Shown: positions 23,974 through 32,939 of the stretch, piece after piece
Layout of the letters: each line of letters starts with the position of its first letter
Numbering within the stretch: the first letter of the stretch is position 1
Source of the DNA: Pseudonocardia autotrophica
GTDB taxonomy: Bacteria > Actinomycetota > Actinomycetes > Mycobacteriales > Pseudonocardiaceae
Assembly: GCF_003945385.1 (NCBI RefSeq)
Contig: NZ_AP018920.1
Coordinates: 248,001 to 312,000, forward strand
Reading direction: 5' to 3'
DNA length: 64,000 bases
Program-made: the position numbers and the translations under genes
The notes under the pieces: generated by a model
Told to the model about the DNA's origin: nothing
What the model saw: only the letters and a program-made list of their open reading frames with translations
Databases searched by the model: none

Positions 23974-24747
23974 ATGCCGTCGTGTCCGACCCTGCTCTCC
24001 GCCCTGCCCACTGCCCTGCCGGTTCCGCCCGCGGGGACCGGTGGAGCGCTGTTCGCGCTCGCCGCCGGCGCGCTCGTCGCCGGTGCCCAGACCAGCTATG
24101 ACGAACTCGCACCCCCGGTCCTCGACGCCGAGGTCCGCCCCGTCGCGGTGCTGTCCTTCCAGCCGATCACGAGCACGGCCGGGTCCGCCGGATCGGTGAA
24201 CGATGCCGACCTGCCGGCGGCGGCCACGTCCGACGACCTCGCCGCGCTGGCCAAGGGCGCCCGCGCCGGGGAGGAGGCACAGCGGCGGTCCACCCTGCTG
24301 TCCCGGGCACGTGCCGAAGGAGCCCCCGCGGCCGCGATGGACGGCGACGAGGTGACGGTGCAGCCGGTCTCAGGCCGGATCACCTCGACGGCGGGCCCGC
24401 GCTGGGGATCCACGCACTACGGCCTCGACATCGCCAATCGGATCGGAACCCCGATCTTCGCCGTCGCCGACGGCGTGGTGGAGAAGTCCGGGCCGGCCGG
24501 CGGCTTCGGCCTGTGGGTGGTGCTCCGGCACTCCGACGGGTCCCGCTCGGTCTACGGGCACATCAACCAGGCGTTCGTCACCGCCGGCGAGCAGGTGTCG
24601 GCGGGGGACCGGATCGCCGAGGTCGGCAACCGTGGCCAGTCCACCGGTCCGCACCTGCATCTGGAGATCCGGCAGGGATCGGTGTCCGGGGACAGGGTCG
24701 ACCCCGCCGGATGGCTTCGCGAACGCGGCCTGGAGCCGGCCGGATGA
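23974..24747 (+). CDS. M23 family peptidase (peptidoglycan hydrolase-like)
   Basis: A 257-residue exported or membrane-attached protein. A hydrophobic stretch (about residues 22-38) is followed by a spacer and a C-terminal LytM domain from about 125. Metal ligands are visible: His and Asp in H-Y-G-L-D-I-A-N and the later H-I-N-Q and H-L-H-L-E-I. It probably cleaves peptidoglycan crossbridges and acts in wall growth or division. Neighbours are also envelope proteins. The ATG at 23974 is used, though the N-terminus is not a classical signal peptide. Confidence 0.88.
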   Translation: MPSCPTLLSALPTALPVPPAGTGGALFALAAGALVAGAQTSYDELAPPVLDAEVRPVAVLSFQPITSTAGSAGSVNDADLPAAATSDDLAALAKGARAGEEAQRRSTLLSRARAEGAPAAAMDGDEVTVQPVSGRITSTAGPRWGSTHYGLDIANRIGTPIFAVADGVVEKSGPAGGFGLWVVLRHSDGSRSVYGHINQAFVTAGEQVSAGDRIAEVGNRGQSTGPHLHLEIRQGSVSGDRVDPAGWLRERGLEPAG

Positions 24748-25018
24748 GGCGGCGAGTGGCCCGGGGCCGGATCTCGGATCGGCGGCAGGCACGGGTCCCG
24801 GCCGGATCCGCGCGGCGTCGGGACCGACCACCCCGGAGCCGGCTGCCCGGTCCACGGAGCCGGGTCGCCCCGTCGTCAGCCCGGCGGCGGACCGGGCCTG
24901 GTGATCACCGCCGCTCGACCGGCCGCCCACACGGGTGGTGAGAGCGGCCGCCATGCCTCGCCCCGATGTCTCGTCACGACCGCGGCGGTCGGTGGACCGC
25001 CACCTACGAAGGGCCCAC

Positions 25019-25723
25019 ATGTCCCGAACAGCCCGCAAGCGCCGCAACCCGACCCTGCCCACGACGGGTGGGATGTCGAACCGGAAGTTCTCGCTCATCA
25101 TCATCGCCGTCTTCGTCGTCTGCGTCGGCGTGCTGTTCGGCATCAGCCGCTACGGCGCCGAGGACCCCTCCGACCCGGCCGCCGCGGCGTCGATCGCGGT
25201 CCGCGACAACAGCCTGCGCCTGTCCGGTGCGCCCGGCGCCACCGTCGACTTCGTCGAGTTCCTCGACTTCGAGTGCGAGGCCTGCGCCGCCGCCCACCCG
25301 GCCGTCGAGCAGCTCCGCGCCGACTACGCCGGCCGCGTCAACTTCGTCATCCGCTACTTCCCGATCGCCAGCCATGCCAACGCCGAACGCGCGGCGCGGG
25401 CGGTCGAGGCCGCCGCTCAGCAGGGTGCGCTGGAGCCGATGTACAAGCGGATGTTCGAGACCCAGATCGAGTGGGGCGAGCAGCAGGTCCCGATGGACGA
25501 GCGCTTCCGCGGCTACGCCCGCGATCTCGGCCTGGACCTGGCGCGCTTCGACGCGACCTACGACGACCCGGCGACGATGGAGCGGATCGACGCCGACCGC
25601 CAGGACGGCTACACCCTCGGGGTGCGGGGGACCCCGACGTTCTTCGTCAACGGCGAGCGGCTCGAACCGGAGTCCCTCGACGACCTGCGTCGCGCTCTCG
25701 ACGATGCGCTCGCCGGGAGCTGA
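25019..25723 (+). CDS. Membrane-anchored DsbA-like thioredoxin-fold protein
   Basis: A 234-residue protein. A basic N-terminus and one membrane segment (about residues 25-42) anchor it with the catalytic domain outside. The thioredoxin-like domain has C-E-A-C in F-L-D-F-E-C-E-A-C-A-A-A-H-P and the cis-Pro loop G-V-R-G-T-P-T-F-F-V-N-G. It should catalyse disulfide formation or exchange in exported proteins. ATG 25019 follows GAAGGG. Family length is normal. Confidence 0.9.
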   Translation: MSRTARKRRNPTLPTTGGMSNRKFSLIIIAVFVVCVGVLFGISRYGAEDPSDPAAAASIAVRDNSLRLSGAPGATVDFVEFLDFECEACAAAHPAVEQLRADYAGRVNFVIRYFPIASHANAERAARAVEAAAQQGALEPMYKRMFETQIEWGEQQVPMDERFRGYARDLGLDLARFDATYDDPATMERIDADRQDGYTLGVRGTPTFFVNGERLEPESLDDLRRALDDALAGS

Positions 25724-25835
25724 GCGCGGGCGGGTCGCGCGGCGCGGGGCAGGCAGGTCGTCGACGACACGCTGCGCGGTGCCGGATGCCGGATTCGTGT
25801 GCCCGCCCCGCCGCCGGCCTCCGCGGGTGGGAGGG

Positions 25836-26645
25836 TCAGTCGAACGAGATGTGCACGTGGTCCTCGTGGTTCGCGGTCGCGCCGCCGCGGTCCTCCATCG
25901 TCTCCCAGCCGCTGCCGGTGTCGATCCGCTGCCGGTAGATCACGTAGCTGATGCCCAGCTCGTCCATGTTCTGGCGGGCGTAGGTGGCCAGGCGCTCGCC
26001 GGAGGCCCCGTCGGCCATGAAGTCGAGTGCCTTGCCCGCGGGGTGGTCCGAGGCGTTGGAGCGTCCGGCGACGCCGAGCACCGTCTCGATCCCGAACATG
26101 CACCGCAGTTGCTCGCCCGCGGCGGCGGTGGACGCGGCCACCGCACCGAATCCGTCGCTGCCGGCGGCGCAGCTGCCCGGTCCGACGTCCGCCGCCGGGG
26201 TGCTCTCCTCCTGCGATGCCGCCGCGGAGGCAGCCTCGTCGGCCGCGCGGCGGGCCGTCACCGCGTCGTCGAGGGCGCCGGTCGCGGCACCGACGACGGC
26301 GTCGACGTCGAGCGGCGGTGGTGGGTCGGCCAGTGCGCGGGCCGCACCGTCGTCCGGACCGGCGACGGTGGGAGCCGGAGCGACGGACTCGGCCACCGGC
26401 TCGGTCGGCGACGTGGCGAACGCCCGCAGCGCGAGCTGCTCGACGTGCACGGTGTCGTCGCCGAGCGCGACGTGCCCGGCGACGAGTCCGCCGCCGACGA
26501 GCGCCGAGGTCAGCACGCCGACCGCGCCCGCGCTGTGGCGCCCGGTCCGGGGCGGACCCGGCCGCTGGTGCAGGCGGGGCGCGGTGGGCCGGCTCGGGGA
26601 GCGCCGGGCGCGAGTCGCGCGGTCGGTCGGGTGAGGCCTCGGCAC
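25836..26645 (-). CDS. Exported protein with ARB-07466-like C-terminal domain
   Basis: A 269-residue protein. The Arg/Pro-rich N-terminus precedes a hydrophobic segment (about 43-60). The C-terminal 95 residues form the ARB-07466-like domain, with S-D-H-P-A-G-K-A-L-D-F-M and the ending N-H-E-D-H-V-H-I-S-F, a His/Asp/His pattern resembling M15-type metallopeptidases. It probably acts on the cell wall, but activity is unproven. GTG 26645 follows AGGAAGG. It is convergent with the DsbA-like gene. Confidence 0.75.
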   Translation of the reverse strand: MPRPHPTDRATRARRSPSRPTAPRLHQRPGPPRTGRHSAGAVGVLTSALVGGGLVAGHVALGDDTVHVEQLALRAFATSPTEPVAESVAPAPTVAGPDDGAARALADPPPPLDVDAVVGAATGALDDAVTARRAADEAASAAASQEESTPAADVGPGSCAAGSDGFGAVAASTAAAGEQLRCMFGIETVLGVAGRSNASDHPAGKALDFMADGASGERLATYARQNMDELGISYVIYRQRIDTGSGWETMEDRGGATANHEDHVHISFD

Positions 26646-27240
26646 GGTCGGTCCTTCCTCGGAAGGGTCGGTGATCGACCGGAGGAGCCGGCGCCGCACA
26701 GTGGGGGAGCGGGACGTCGGCGGCCCTGCTGGGGACCAGGGTCGTGACCATTCCGAGACCGATCGTACGGCGCCCTCCGCGCGGCTCCGGCCTCCTGTGC
26801 GGATCGCGCGGTGACCGGTCGGTACCGCGGCGGGACCGGTGCCTCGATCTCCCGCACCCCGCGCGGAACAAGCATCCCGATGGGCGATCAGCGGCACCCG
26901 TCCGGCGCGGTGCTCGCGATGACCCGGCGGCTCACGCCGCCTCGCGCACCACCCCGGCGGCGCCCGCGCGGCTCCGTGCCCGTCGGGCGGTCATCGGCGT
27001 GCCTCGTACCGCACCGGTCCGGCCTCTCCTCGTGCGCATGCACATGACGGTGGCGGATCGGTGGGCCGATGCACAGCCGTCCGTGAAGTGGACGTCGGCG
27101 GTCGGATCTCTTGACGGGACCTTCACAGCCGGAATATTTTGACTAGACGTAAGGACAAATTTGGCACCGTGCGGTACGGGATCGGAAGACGGGTGAGGGG
27201 TCCCGGGGTGAGTCCGCGGGGTGTGTCATCGAAGGGATCG
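26646..27240. other. About 600 bp without a supported gene
   Basis: Frames here are Arg/Pro/Ser-rich shadows without a ribosome-binding site or family features. The first part is the leader of the ARB-07466-like gene. Near 27111-27160 there is an AT-rich island, unusual in this sequence, that contains a promoter-like pair annotated separately. Confidence 0.5.
27111..27139 (+). promoter_or_regulatory. Candidate promoter in an AT-rich island
   Basis: TTGACG (27111-27116), 17 bp, ATATTT (27134-27139). It lies about 100 bp upstream of the small frame at 27241. The local AT content strengthens the case, but there is no other support. Confidence 0.35.
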
Positions 27241-27429
27241 ATGCCGGTGAACCGACGATGGCCTGACGAGCGCGCCGCCGGCAGCGACACCCCGGACGAT
27301 CCCGGTGTGTCGCCGGAGTGCCGCCCCGCGATCCCGGAACAGGCCTGGCCTGCGGGTGACACGGATCCCGCCGCCGAGCTGCTCGAGGCGTGGGCGCGGT
27401 TCCGGCGGGGCCCGGGCCGGTTCGCCTGA
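27241..27429 (+). CDS. Possible small protein (62 residues)
   Basis: ATG 27241 is preceded by GAAGGG at five bases. The product is acidic in its second half (A-E-L-L-E-A-W-A-R-F-R-R) and Pro/Asp-rich in the middle. No family recognised. The upstream promoter-like sequence and ribosome-binding site are the only support. Confidence 0.35.
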   Translation: MPVNRRWPDERAAGSDTPDDPGVSPECRPAIPEQAWPAGDTDPAAELLEAWARFRRGPGRFA

Positions 27430-27569
27430 TGTCACCGGTGACCGGGGGCATGGTCACCCACCGGGTGCGCGGCCGTCGGGTATCGACGAGTTCGCTGTGT
27501 CGGGATGATCGGTCCCGGCCGGCGAGTCGAGCGGCTCGTCGAGCCGGACGATCAGGCCTCGGGCAACCG

Positions 27570-28415
27570 TCATCCCCGGTCGGTGCGAGCCCGTGCATCG
27601 TCCCGGATCACCGCGCGCCCGTGCGGGTCGACGAACCCGCCGTGCAACCGCTGGTTGTGGGCGTGTCCGAGGTGGTGGGTGGTGAAGGCGGCCTCCACGG
27701 CCGACCGCTGTCCCTGAAGATCCAGGCCCTGGTTGACGGCGCGCTTGGCCAGCCGCAGGCCGAACGGTGGACGGGTCGCGATCCGGCGGGCGAGCTCCAG
27801 GGTGGCGGTTTCCAGCCGGTCGCCCGGCACGACCCGGTTGACCATCCCGATGGCGTGCGCCTCCTGGGCGCTGATCCGCTCCCCGGTGAACAGCATCTCC
27901 TTCGCCCGCCGGGCGCCGAGCTCCCAGAGATGGGTGAAGTACTCGGCCCCGTTCATGTCGAACGCGACGACCGGATCGACGAAGCTGGCGTCCTCGGCGG
28001 CGACGATCAGGTCGCACGGCCACACCAGCATCAGTCCGGCACCGATCACCCGGCCGCGCACCTCGGCGATCGTCGGCCGGGGAATGTCCCGCCAGCGCAG
28101 GCACAGCCCGGTGAACAGCTCCTCCTCGGTGGCGAACCAGCTCTCCGCACCCGGTGCGCCGAACCCGCCGGTCAGCGTGCGGGGTTGCACATCGGCCATC
28201 GACCAGTCGGTATCCAGGTCGTGCCCGGCGGAGAAGTCCGGGCCGTCGGCCGCCAGGATGATCACCCGGACCCGCTCGTCGGCGAGTGCACGCCGATAGG
28301 CGTCGTCGAGTGCGTGCAGCAGCGCCCGGTCCTGGGCGTTGCGCTTCTCCGGGCGGGCGAGGACCACCCGGGCGATCGCGGGCTCCGGCTGCTCGTAGCG
28401 GACGGTGTCGGCCAT
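27570..28415 (-). CDS. Enoyl-CoA hydratase/isomerase family protein
   Basis: A 281-residue crotonase-fold protein that would hydrate a trans-2-enoyl-CoA or act on a related acyl-CoA. The start V-V-L-A-R-P-E-K-R-N-A-Q-D, the oxyanion-hole segment S-A-G-H-D-L-D (about residues 62-68) and the second segment V-R-G-R-V-I-G-A-G-L-M-L are present. The usual catalytic Glu in the second segment is not obvious, so the exact reaction is uncertain. It is the last gene of the minus-strand acyl-CoA operon. Confidence 0.85.
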   Translation of the reverse strand: MADTVRYEQPEPAIARVVLARPEKRNAQDRALLHALDDAYRRALADERVRVIILAADGPDFSAGHDLDTDWSMADVQPRTLTGGFGAPGAESWFATEEELFTGLCLRWRDIPRPTIAEVRGRVIGAGLMLVWPCDLIVAAEDASFVDPVVAFDMNGAEYFTHLWELGARRAKEMLFTGERISAQEAHAIGMVNRVVPGDRLETATLELARRIATRPPFGLRLAKRAVNQGLDLQGQRSAVEAAFTTHHLGHAHNQRLHGGFVDPHGRAVIRDDARARTDRG

Positions 28416-28432
28416 GGGGTCCTCCGGTTCGG

Positions 28433-29194
28433 TCAAGCCCTCGACGTCGCGCCGTTGTCCAGCACGTAGCACTGCCCGGTGGTCAGCGACGCCTCGTCGC
28501 TGACCAGGTGCACGGCGACCGCGGCGATCTCCTCGGGAGCGCCCCACCGGCCCTGCCTGGCCGCGACGTAACCGTCCGGATCGGTGCCGAGCGCGTCGAC
28601 GAGGAAGGGGGCGCTCGCCTCGGCGGCCCTGGTCCTGACCAGTCCGGGGACGATCGCGTTCACCCGGATCCCGTCCGCGCGCAGTTCCAGCGCCGCGGTG
28701 CGGGTCAGCGACTCCACGGCAGCCTTGGACGCCGCATAGGCCGCGATCCCCGGCGAGGCACAACGACCCGCGACCGACGACGTGTTGAGGATCGCGCCAC
28801 CGCCCCGCTCCCGGATGGCCGGGACCGCGGCCCGGATCCCGTGCAGGACGCCGCCGACGTTCACCGCGAACACCCGGTCCCAGTCCGCCGGATCCAGCTC
28901 CTCGATGCGCCCGCCCGCGCCGGCGGCCGCGTTGTTGAACAGGATGTCGAGCCCGCCGAACGCGGTGACCGCCTGCTCGACGGCTGCGACCAGGTCGTCC
29001 GGGACCGCGACGTCGCACCGCACGGCGTGCGCCGCGTCGCCGAGCTCGGCGGCCAGCGCGGCCAGCCCGCGTTCGGAGACGTCGGCGAGCACCACGGCGG
29101 CGCCCTCGGCGACGAAGCACCGCGCGGTGGCCGCACCGATGCCGTGCGCCGCACCGGTCACGATCGCGACCCGGCCCTGCAGCCGTCCGCTCAC
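28433..29194 (-). CDS. SDR-family oxidoreductase (acyl-CoA operon)
   Basis: A 253-residue short-chain dehydrogenase. T-G-A-A-H-G-I-G at 13-20, N-N-A-A near 88-91, catalytic Ser in N-T-S-S-V-A-G and Y-A-A-S-K around 150-154, ending T-G-Q-C-Y-V-L-D-N-G. In this operon it would most simply oxidise a hydroxyacyl-CoA or alcohol intermediate. GTG 29194 overlaps the upstream ligase stop by four bases (GTGA), so translation is coupled. Confidence 0.88.
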   Translation of the reverse strand: MSGRLQGRVAIVTGAAHGIGAATARCFVAEGAAVVLADVSERGLAALAAELGDAAHAVRCDVAVPDDLVAAVEQAVTAFGGLDILFNNAAAGAGGRIEELDPADWDRVFAVNVGGVLHGIRAAVPAIRERGGGAILNTSSVAGRCASPGIAAYAASKAAVESLTRTAALELRADGIRVNAIVPGLVRTRAAEASAPFLVDALGTDPDGYVAARQGRWGAPEEIAAVAVHLVSDEASLTTGQCYVLDNGATSRA

Positions 29195-30744
29195 CGGTCG
29201 CGGTCCGGTGTGGCCAGCATGGTGCGGACCTCGCGGCGCAGGACCTTGCCGATCGGCGAGCGAGGCAGCGAGTCGACGAGGTGCACGGCCGTCACCTTCT
29301 TCACCGACCCGACCCGCTCGCGGCTCCACGCGATGAGCTCGTCGGGGTCGACGTGGGCGTCCGGCCGCAGCACCACCGCGGCGTGCGGTGTCTCGCCCCA
29401 CCGGGCGTGCGGGACCCCGACGACCGCGGCCTCGGCGACCGCCGGATGTTCGGCCAGCGCGTCCTCCAGCTCGGTCGGCCAGATGTTGTAGCCGCCGGAG
29501 ATGATCGTGTCCTCCTTGCGGTCGGTCAGGTGGAGGAACCCGTCATCGGAGATCCGGCCCATGTCCCGGGTGCGGAACCAGCCGTCCGGGGTAACCCGCT
29601 GCGCGGTGGCCTCCGGGGCGGCCCAGAGCTCCCGCATCGTTCCCGGCGAGCGCCCGGCGATCTCCCCGATCTCGCCGTCGGGCAGCCGATTGCCGTCGTC
29701 GTCGAGGATCGCGACGTCGGAGTTCGGGGTGGGGCGCCCGGCCGAGCGCAGCCATCTGCGCTGGTCGTCGGTGCCGTCGAGGACGTGGTGTTCCGGGGTC
29801 AGAACGGTCAGCGGCAGGCACTCGCTCTGCCCGTAGATCTGGTACATGATGTTGCCCCACACCCCGATCGCGGCGGCCAGCGTGGCCTCCGGTGCGGGTG
29901 CGGTCCCGTAGAACACGGTGACCAGGCTGCTCAGGTCCCTGGTCCGGGAGTCCGGATGTTCGGCGATCATCCGCATCAAGGTCGGTACCGTCATCGTCAC
30001 GGTGATCCGTTCGGACTCGATCAGTTCCAGGAACCGGGCGGTGTCGAAGGCCGGCATGACCACGGTCGCCGCCCCGGCCGCGACCAGCGGCCAGGCGAAC
30101 ATCCCGGCGGCGTGGCTCAGCGGGGCGGGTGCGAGATAGCGGTCCCGCTCGGTGAAGCGCGGAATGACGAGCGCCATCTCGGTGCCCATGTCCATCCAGC
30201 CGCGGACGGTGTGCAGGATCCCCTTCGGCTTGCCCGTCGTCCCCGCCGAGAACCGGATGACGTGCGGATCATCGTCGGTGAGTGGCACCTGCGGGTCCTC
30301 GGTGGATGCCGCCGACAGCGCGTCCTCGTAGCCGGTCACCCCGTGGGCCGGGCCCTGTCCGGTGACCAGCACGGTGGTCAGCTCCGGAAGGTCGGCCAGC
30401 ATCGGCCGGAGCGCCGCGAGGTGCCGGTCCTGCACGATCAGGGCGCGGGCACCGACCAGGCCGAGCAGGTAGTGGTGCCGGTCGGCGGTGTCGTGTCCGT
30501 ACAGGGCACACCGGACGTAGCCGCCGATCGCGGTCCCGGCGATCTGCTCCAGGCTCTCGAACGCGTTGTCGCCCAGGAGCGCGACCCGGTCACCGGGCTG
30601 CACGCCCGCGGCGCGCAACGCGTTCGCCAGCCTGATCGCGCGCTCCAGCAGCTGGTCGTAGGTCTGCGAGCGTTCCTCGCAGACGAAGGCGGTGTTGCGC
30701 CCGAACAGTCGAGCGCTCTTGCGGAGCAGGTTCGCCGGGTCCAC
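29191..30744 (-). CDS. Acyl-CoA synthetase (AMP-dependent ligase)
   Basis: A 517-residue adenylate-forming enzyme that activates a carboxylic acid to its CoA thioester. The AMP motif F-S-A-G-T-T-G-K-P-K-G is at about residues 168-178, Y-G-Q-S-E-C near 290, G-W-F-R-T-R-D-M-G near 392, and the C-terminal Lys in R-S-P-I-G-K-V-L-R-R. GTG start at 30744. The substrate is likely a medium or cyclic acid given the operon, but cannot be read from sequence. Confidence 0.9.
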   Translation of the reverse strand: MDPANLLRKSARLFGRNTAFVCEERSQTYDQLLERAIRLANALRAAGVQPGDRVALLGDNAFESLEQIAGTAIGGYVRCALYGHDTADRHHYLLGLVGARALIVQDRHLAALRPMLADLPELTTVLVTGQGPAHGVTGYEDALSAASTEDPQVPLTDDDPHVIRFSAGTTGKPKGILHTVRGWMDMGTEMALVIPRFTERDRYLAPAPLSHAAGMFAWPLVAAGAATVVMPAFDTARFLELIESERITVTMTVPTLMRMIAEHPDSRTRDLSSLVTVFYGTAPAPEATLAAAIGVWGNIMYQIYGQSECLPLTVLTPEHHVLDGTDDQRRWLRSAGRPTPNSDVAILDDDGNRLPDGEIGEIAGRSPGTMRELWAAPEATAQRVTPDGWFRTRDMGRISDDGFLHLTDRKEDTIISGGYNIWPTELEDALAEHPAVAEAAVVGVPHARWGETPHAAVVLRPDAHVDPDELIAWSRERVGSVKKVTAVHLVDSLPRSPIGKVLRREVRTMLATPDRDR

Positions 30745-30753
30745 AGCGTCCCT

Positions 30754-31665
30754 CTACGGCCGGCCCGTGCCGTGTGGCACGTCGACCCGGGTGAGCTCGA
30801 GGTTCGCCTTGTCGGTGTCGACCCCGGTGGCCGCGGCGAAGAAGTCCGGCACCGTGCAGATGAGCAGTGATCGGCCGTCGTCGCCGCCGAGCGCGCAGGC
30901 GTAGACGCCGTTGCCGTGCGGGTCGGCGATCTCCTCGACGAGGGTGCCGGTGCGGTCGAACCGCAGTACCCGCTGGTGGCCGGCGTCGGCCACCCACAGT
31001 CCGTCCTCGGCGTCGATCGCGCAGCCGTCCGGAATCAGCGCGAGCGCGGCCATGACCTCCGGCAGCGGGCCCAGCTCCGGGGGTTCGGCGAGCTGCGCGA
31101 ACAGCCGCCGGTCGGTCAGCTCGCCGTCCGCACCGATGGTGAACGCGGTCAACCGGCCGGCGAACGACTCCGCGACGAGCAACGTGCTGCCGTCGCCGGT
31201 GACGACCATGCCGTTGGGGCAGATCACGTCCTCGGCCGCGACGTGCACCGAACCGTCCGGATCGACGCGGAACACCGCACCGGGTCGCGGCGGGTCACCC
31301 GCGGCGACCGCGAAACCGATCGTGCCGGTGAAGGCCCGGCCGTCGGACGTCACCACCAGGTCGTTGATCTCGTGCTCGCAGACCCTCGACAGGTCGGCGT
31401 GCACCGTCACCTCGCCGTCCGGCGAGCGGCGCAGCAGCCGCCGGTCGTGCATCGAGACCACCAGCATCGAGCCGTCCGGGAGCCAACCGATACCGGACGG
31501 GTTGCCCTCCACCCGCAGCACCTCGGTCCGGGTGCCCTCCTCGTCGTAGGTGCAGAGCACCCCGGCATAGATGTCCGAGACCCACCATCGCCCGTCGTGC
31601 CAGCGGGGTGCCTCGAAGTAGTGGCCGCCGGTCGCGAGCCGGGTGATCGACCTCGTCGTCGTCAT
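30754..31665 (-). CDS. SMP-30/gluconolactonase-family lactonase
   Basis: A 303-residue six-bladed beta-propeller of the SMP-30/gluconolaconase/LRE family. Family hallmarks are H-Y-F-E-A-P-R-W-H-D-G-R-W-W-V-S-D near the start, C-P-N-G-M-V-V with the metal-ligand Asn near 147, and D-A-E-D-G-L-W-V-A-D-A with the catalytic Asp near 211. These enzymes hydrolyse lactones in a metal-dependent way. Its presence among acyl-CoA genes hints that the pathway substrate passes through a lactone. Confidence 0.88.
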   Translation of the reverse strand: MTTTRSITRLATGGHYFEAPRWHDGRWWVSDIYAGVLCTYDEEGTRTEVLRVEGNPSGIGWLPDGSMLVVSMHDRRLLRRSPDGEVTVHADLSRVCEHEINDLVVTSDGRAFTGTIGFAVAAGDPPRPGAVFRVDPDGSVHVAAEDVICPNGMVVTGDGSTLLVAESFAGRLTAFTIGADGELTDRRLFAQLAEPPELGPLPEVMAALALIPDGCAIDAEDGLWVADAGHQRVLRFDRTGTLVEEIADPHGNGVYACALGGDDGRSLLICTVPDFFAAATGVDTDKANLELTRVDVPHGTGRP

Positions 31666-31713
31666 GGGTGCTCCTCGATTCGGTGTGGGGGGAAGGTGGA
31701 TCGTCGGACGGGG

Positions 31714-32862
31714 CTACAGGCCGTAGGAGGAGCCGATGATGTCGCGCTGGATCTCGCTCGTGCCCGCGAAGACGGTGCCGACGATGTTCTGCCGTAGCTG
31801 GCGCTCCATGTCGTACTCGGTGGTGTAGCCGGCGGCGCCCATCATCTGCATCCCCTCGACGGTGACCGCCTTCGCCAGCTCGGTCGCCTTCAGCTTGGCC
31901 ATCGAGGCCTCCCGGGGGAGCTGTCGTTCCGGGTCGTCGTCGGTTCTGCGGGCGATGTCGTGCACGAGCAGCGAGCAGCACTCGAGTTCGGTGGCCAGGT
32001 CCGCGAGCCGGTGCTTCAGGGCCTGGAACGAACCGACCGGGCGACCGAACTGCCGGCGCCCGCTGACGTAGGCGAGCGTGTCGTCGAACGCGCGCCGCGC
32101 ATTGCCCAGGAACGTCGCCGCGCACACGAGTCGCTCGAAGTTCAGCCCGGCCATCAGCTGTCGCCACGCCTGGTGCTCGACGCCGATCACCCGGTCGGCC
32201 GACACCTCGACGCCGGTGAAGAAGACGTCGTTGACCTCCCGGCCGCCCAGGGTGTCGATCGGCCGGATCTCGACTCCCGGGGTGTCCCGCGGGACCTCGA
32301 GCATGGTGACGCCGTCGTGCTTGCGGCCGGTCGCGCCGGTACGGCAGACGAGCAGGATCCGTTCCGCGTACGGAGCACACGAGATCCAGGTCTTCTGGCC
32401 GTCGACGACGTAGCCGTCCCCGGTGTGCCTTGCTGCGCAACGCATCGCCCCGACGTCGGAACCCGCCTCCGGCTCGCTCATCGCGATCGCGGACACCTCG
32501 CCCCGGCTGACGCTGCCGATGATCTCGTGCCGTTGCTGCTCGGTGCCGAACCGCAACGCCGTCCGGCCGACGATCATCGAGATGCCCAGGCCGAACACCG
32601 GAACCTGGCCGTAGGCGAGCTCCTCGAGGAGCACGCAGGCGTCGGCGACCCCGCCGCCGCTGCCGCCGTAGCGCTCCGGGAAGGCCACGCCGGCCCAGCC
32701 GAGCTCGCCGAGCTTGTGGCAGATCGGCGAGCTGTGCGCCTCCCGGCCGTGGTCGGTGAGCTGCGCGCGCTGCTCGGGGCTGCCGCACTCTCGGGCGACG
32801 AAGCTCCGGACGGCGCCGGCGAAGGCGGCCGAGGTCTCCCGGCCGGTCGGTTCGAGCGACAC
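31714..32862 (-). CDS. Acyl-CoA dehydrogenase
   Basis: A 382-residue FAD flavoprotein that makes the alpha,beta double bond in an acyl-CoA. Visible are G-W-A-G-V-A-F-P-E-R-Y-G-G-S-G-G, the FAD segment I-A-M-S-E-P-E-A-G-S-D-V-G, and the C-terminal Y-T-T-E-Y-D-M-E-R-Q-L-R plus F-A-G-T-S-E-I-Q-R-D-I-I. GTG 32862 is used. A palindrome lies 60-80 bp upstream, overlapping the end of the TetR gene and probably its operator. Confidence 0.92.
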   Translation of the reverse strand: MSLEPTGRETSAAFAGAVRSFVARECGSPEQRAQLTDHGREAHSSPICHKLGELGWAGVAFPERYGGSGGGVADACVLLEELAYGQVPVFGLGISMIVGRTALRFGTEQQRHEIIGSVSRGEVSAIAMSEPEAGSDVGAMRCAARHTGDGYVVDGQKTWISCAPYAERILLVCRTGATGRKHDGVTMLEVPRDTPGVEIRPIDTLGGREVNDVFFTGVEVSADRVIGVEHQAWRQLMAGLNFERLVCAATFLGNARRAFDDTLAYVSGRRQFGRPVGSFQALKHRLADLATELECCSLLVHDIARRTDDDPERQLPREASMAKLKATELAKAVTVEGMQMMGAAGYTTEYDMERQLRQNIVGTVFAGTSEIQRDIIGSSYGL

Positions 32863-32923
32863 CCGTGGAGCCCCTCTCGTTCGCAGGGACCGCCGGGATC
32901 CGGCGGCACCGCGAACTTAAATA

Positions 32924-32935
32924 CATCCCAGGATG
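32924..32935. promoter_or_regulatory. Palindromic operator before the acyl-CoA dehydrogenase
   Basis: CATCCCAGGATG is a perfect inverted repeat around a central CA, within TACATCC...GGATGT. It sits just beyond the stop of the TetR gene and upstream of the dehydrogenase, in an AT-richer pocket (CTTAAATAC). It is the best candidate site for the adjacent TetR-family regulator. Confidence 0.5.
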
Positions 32936-32939
32936 GATG

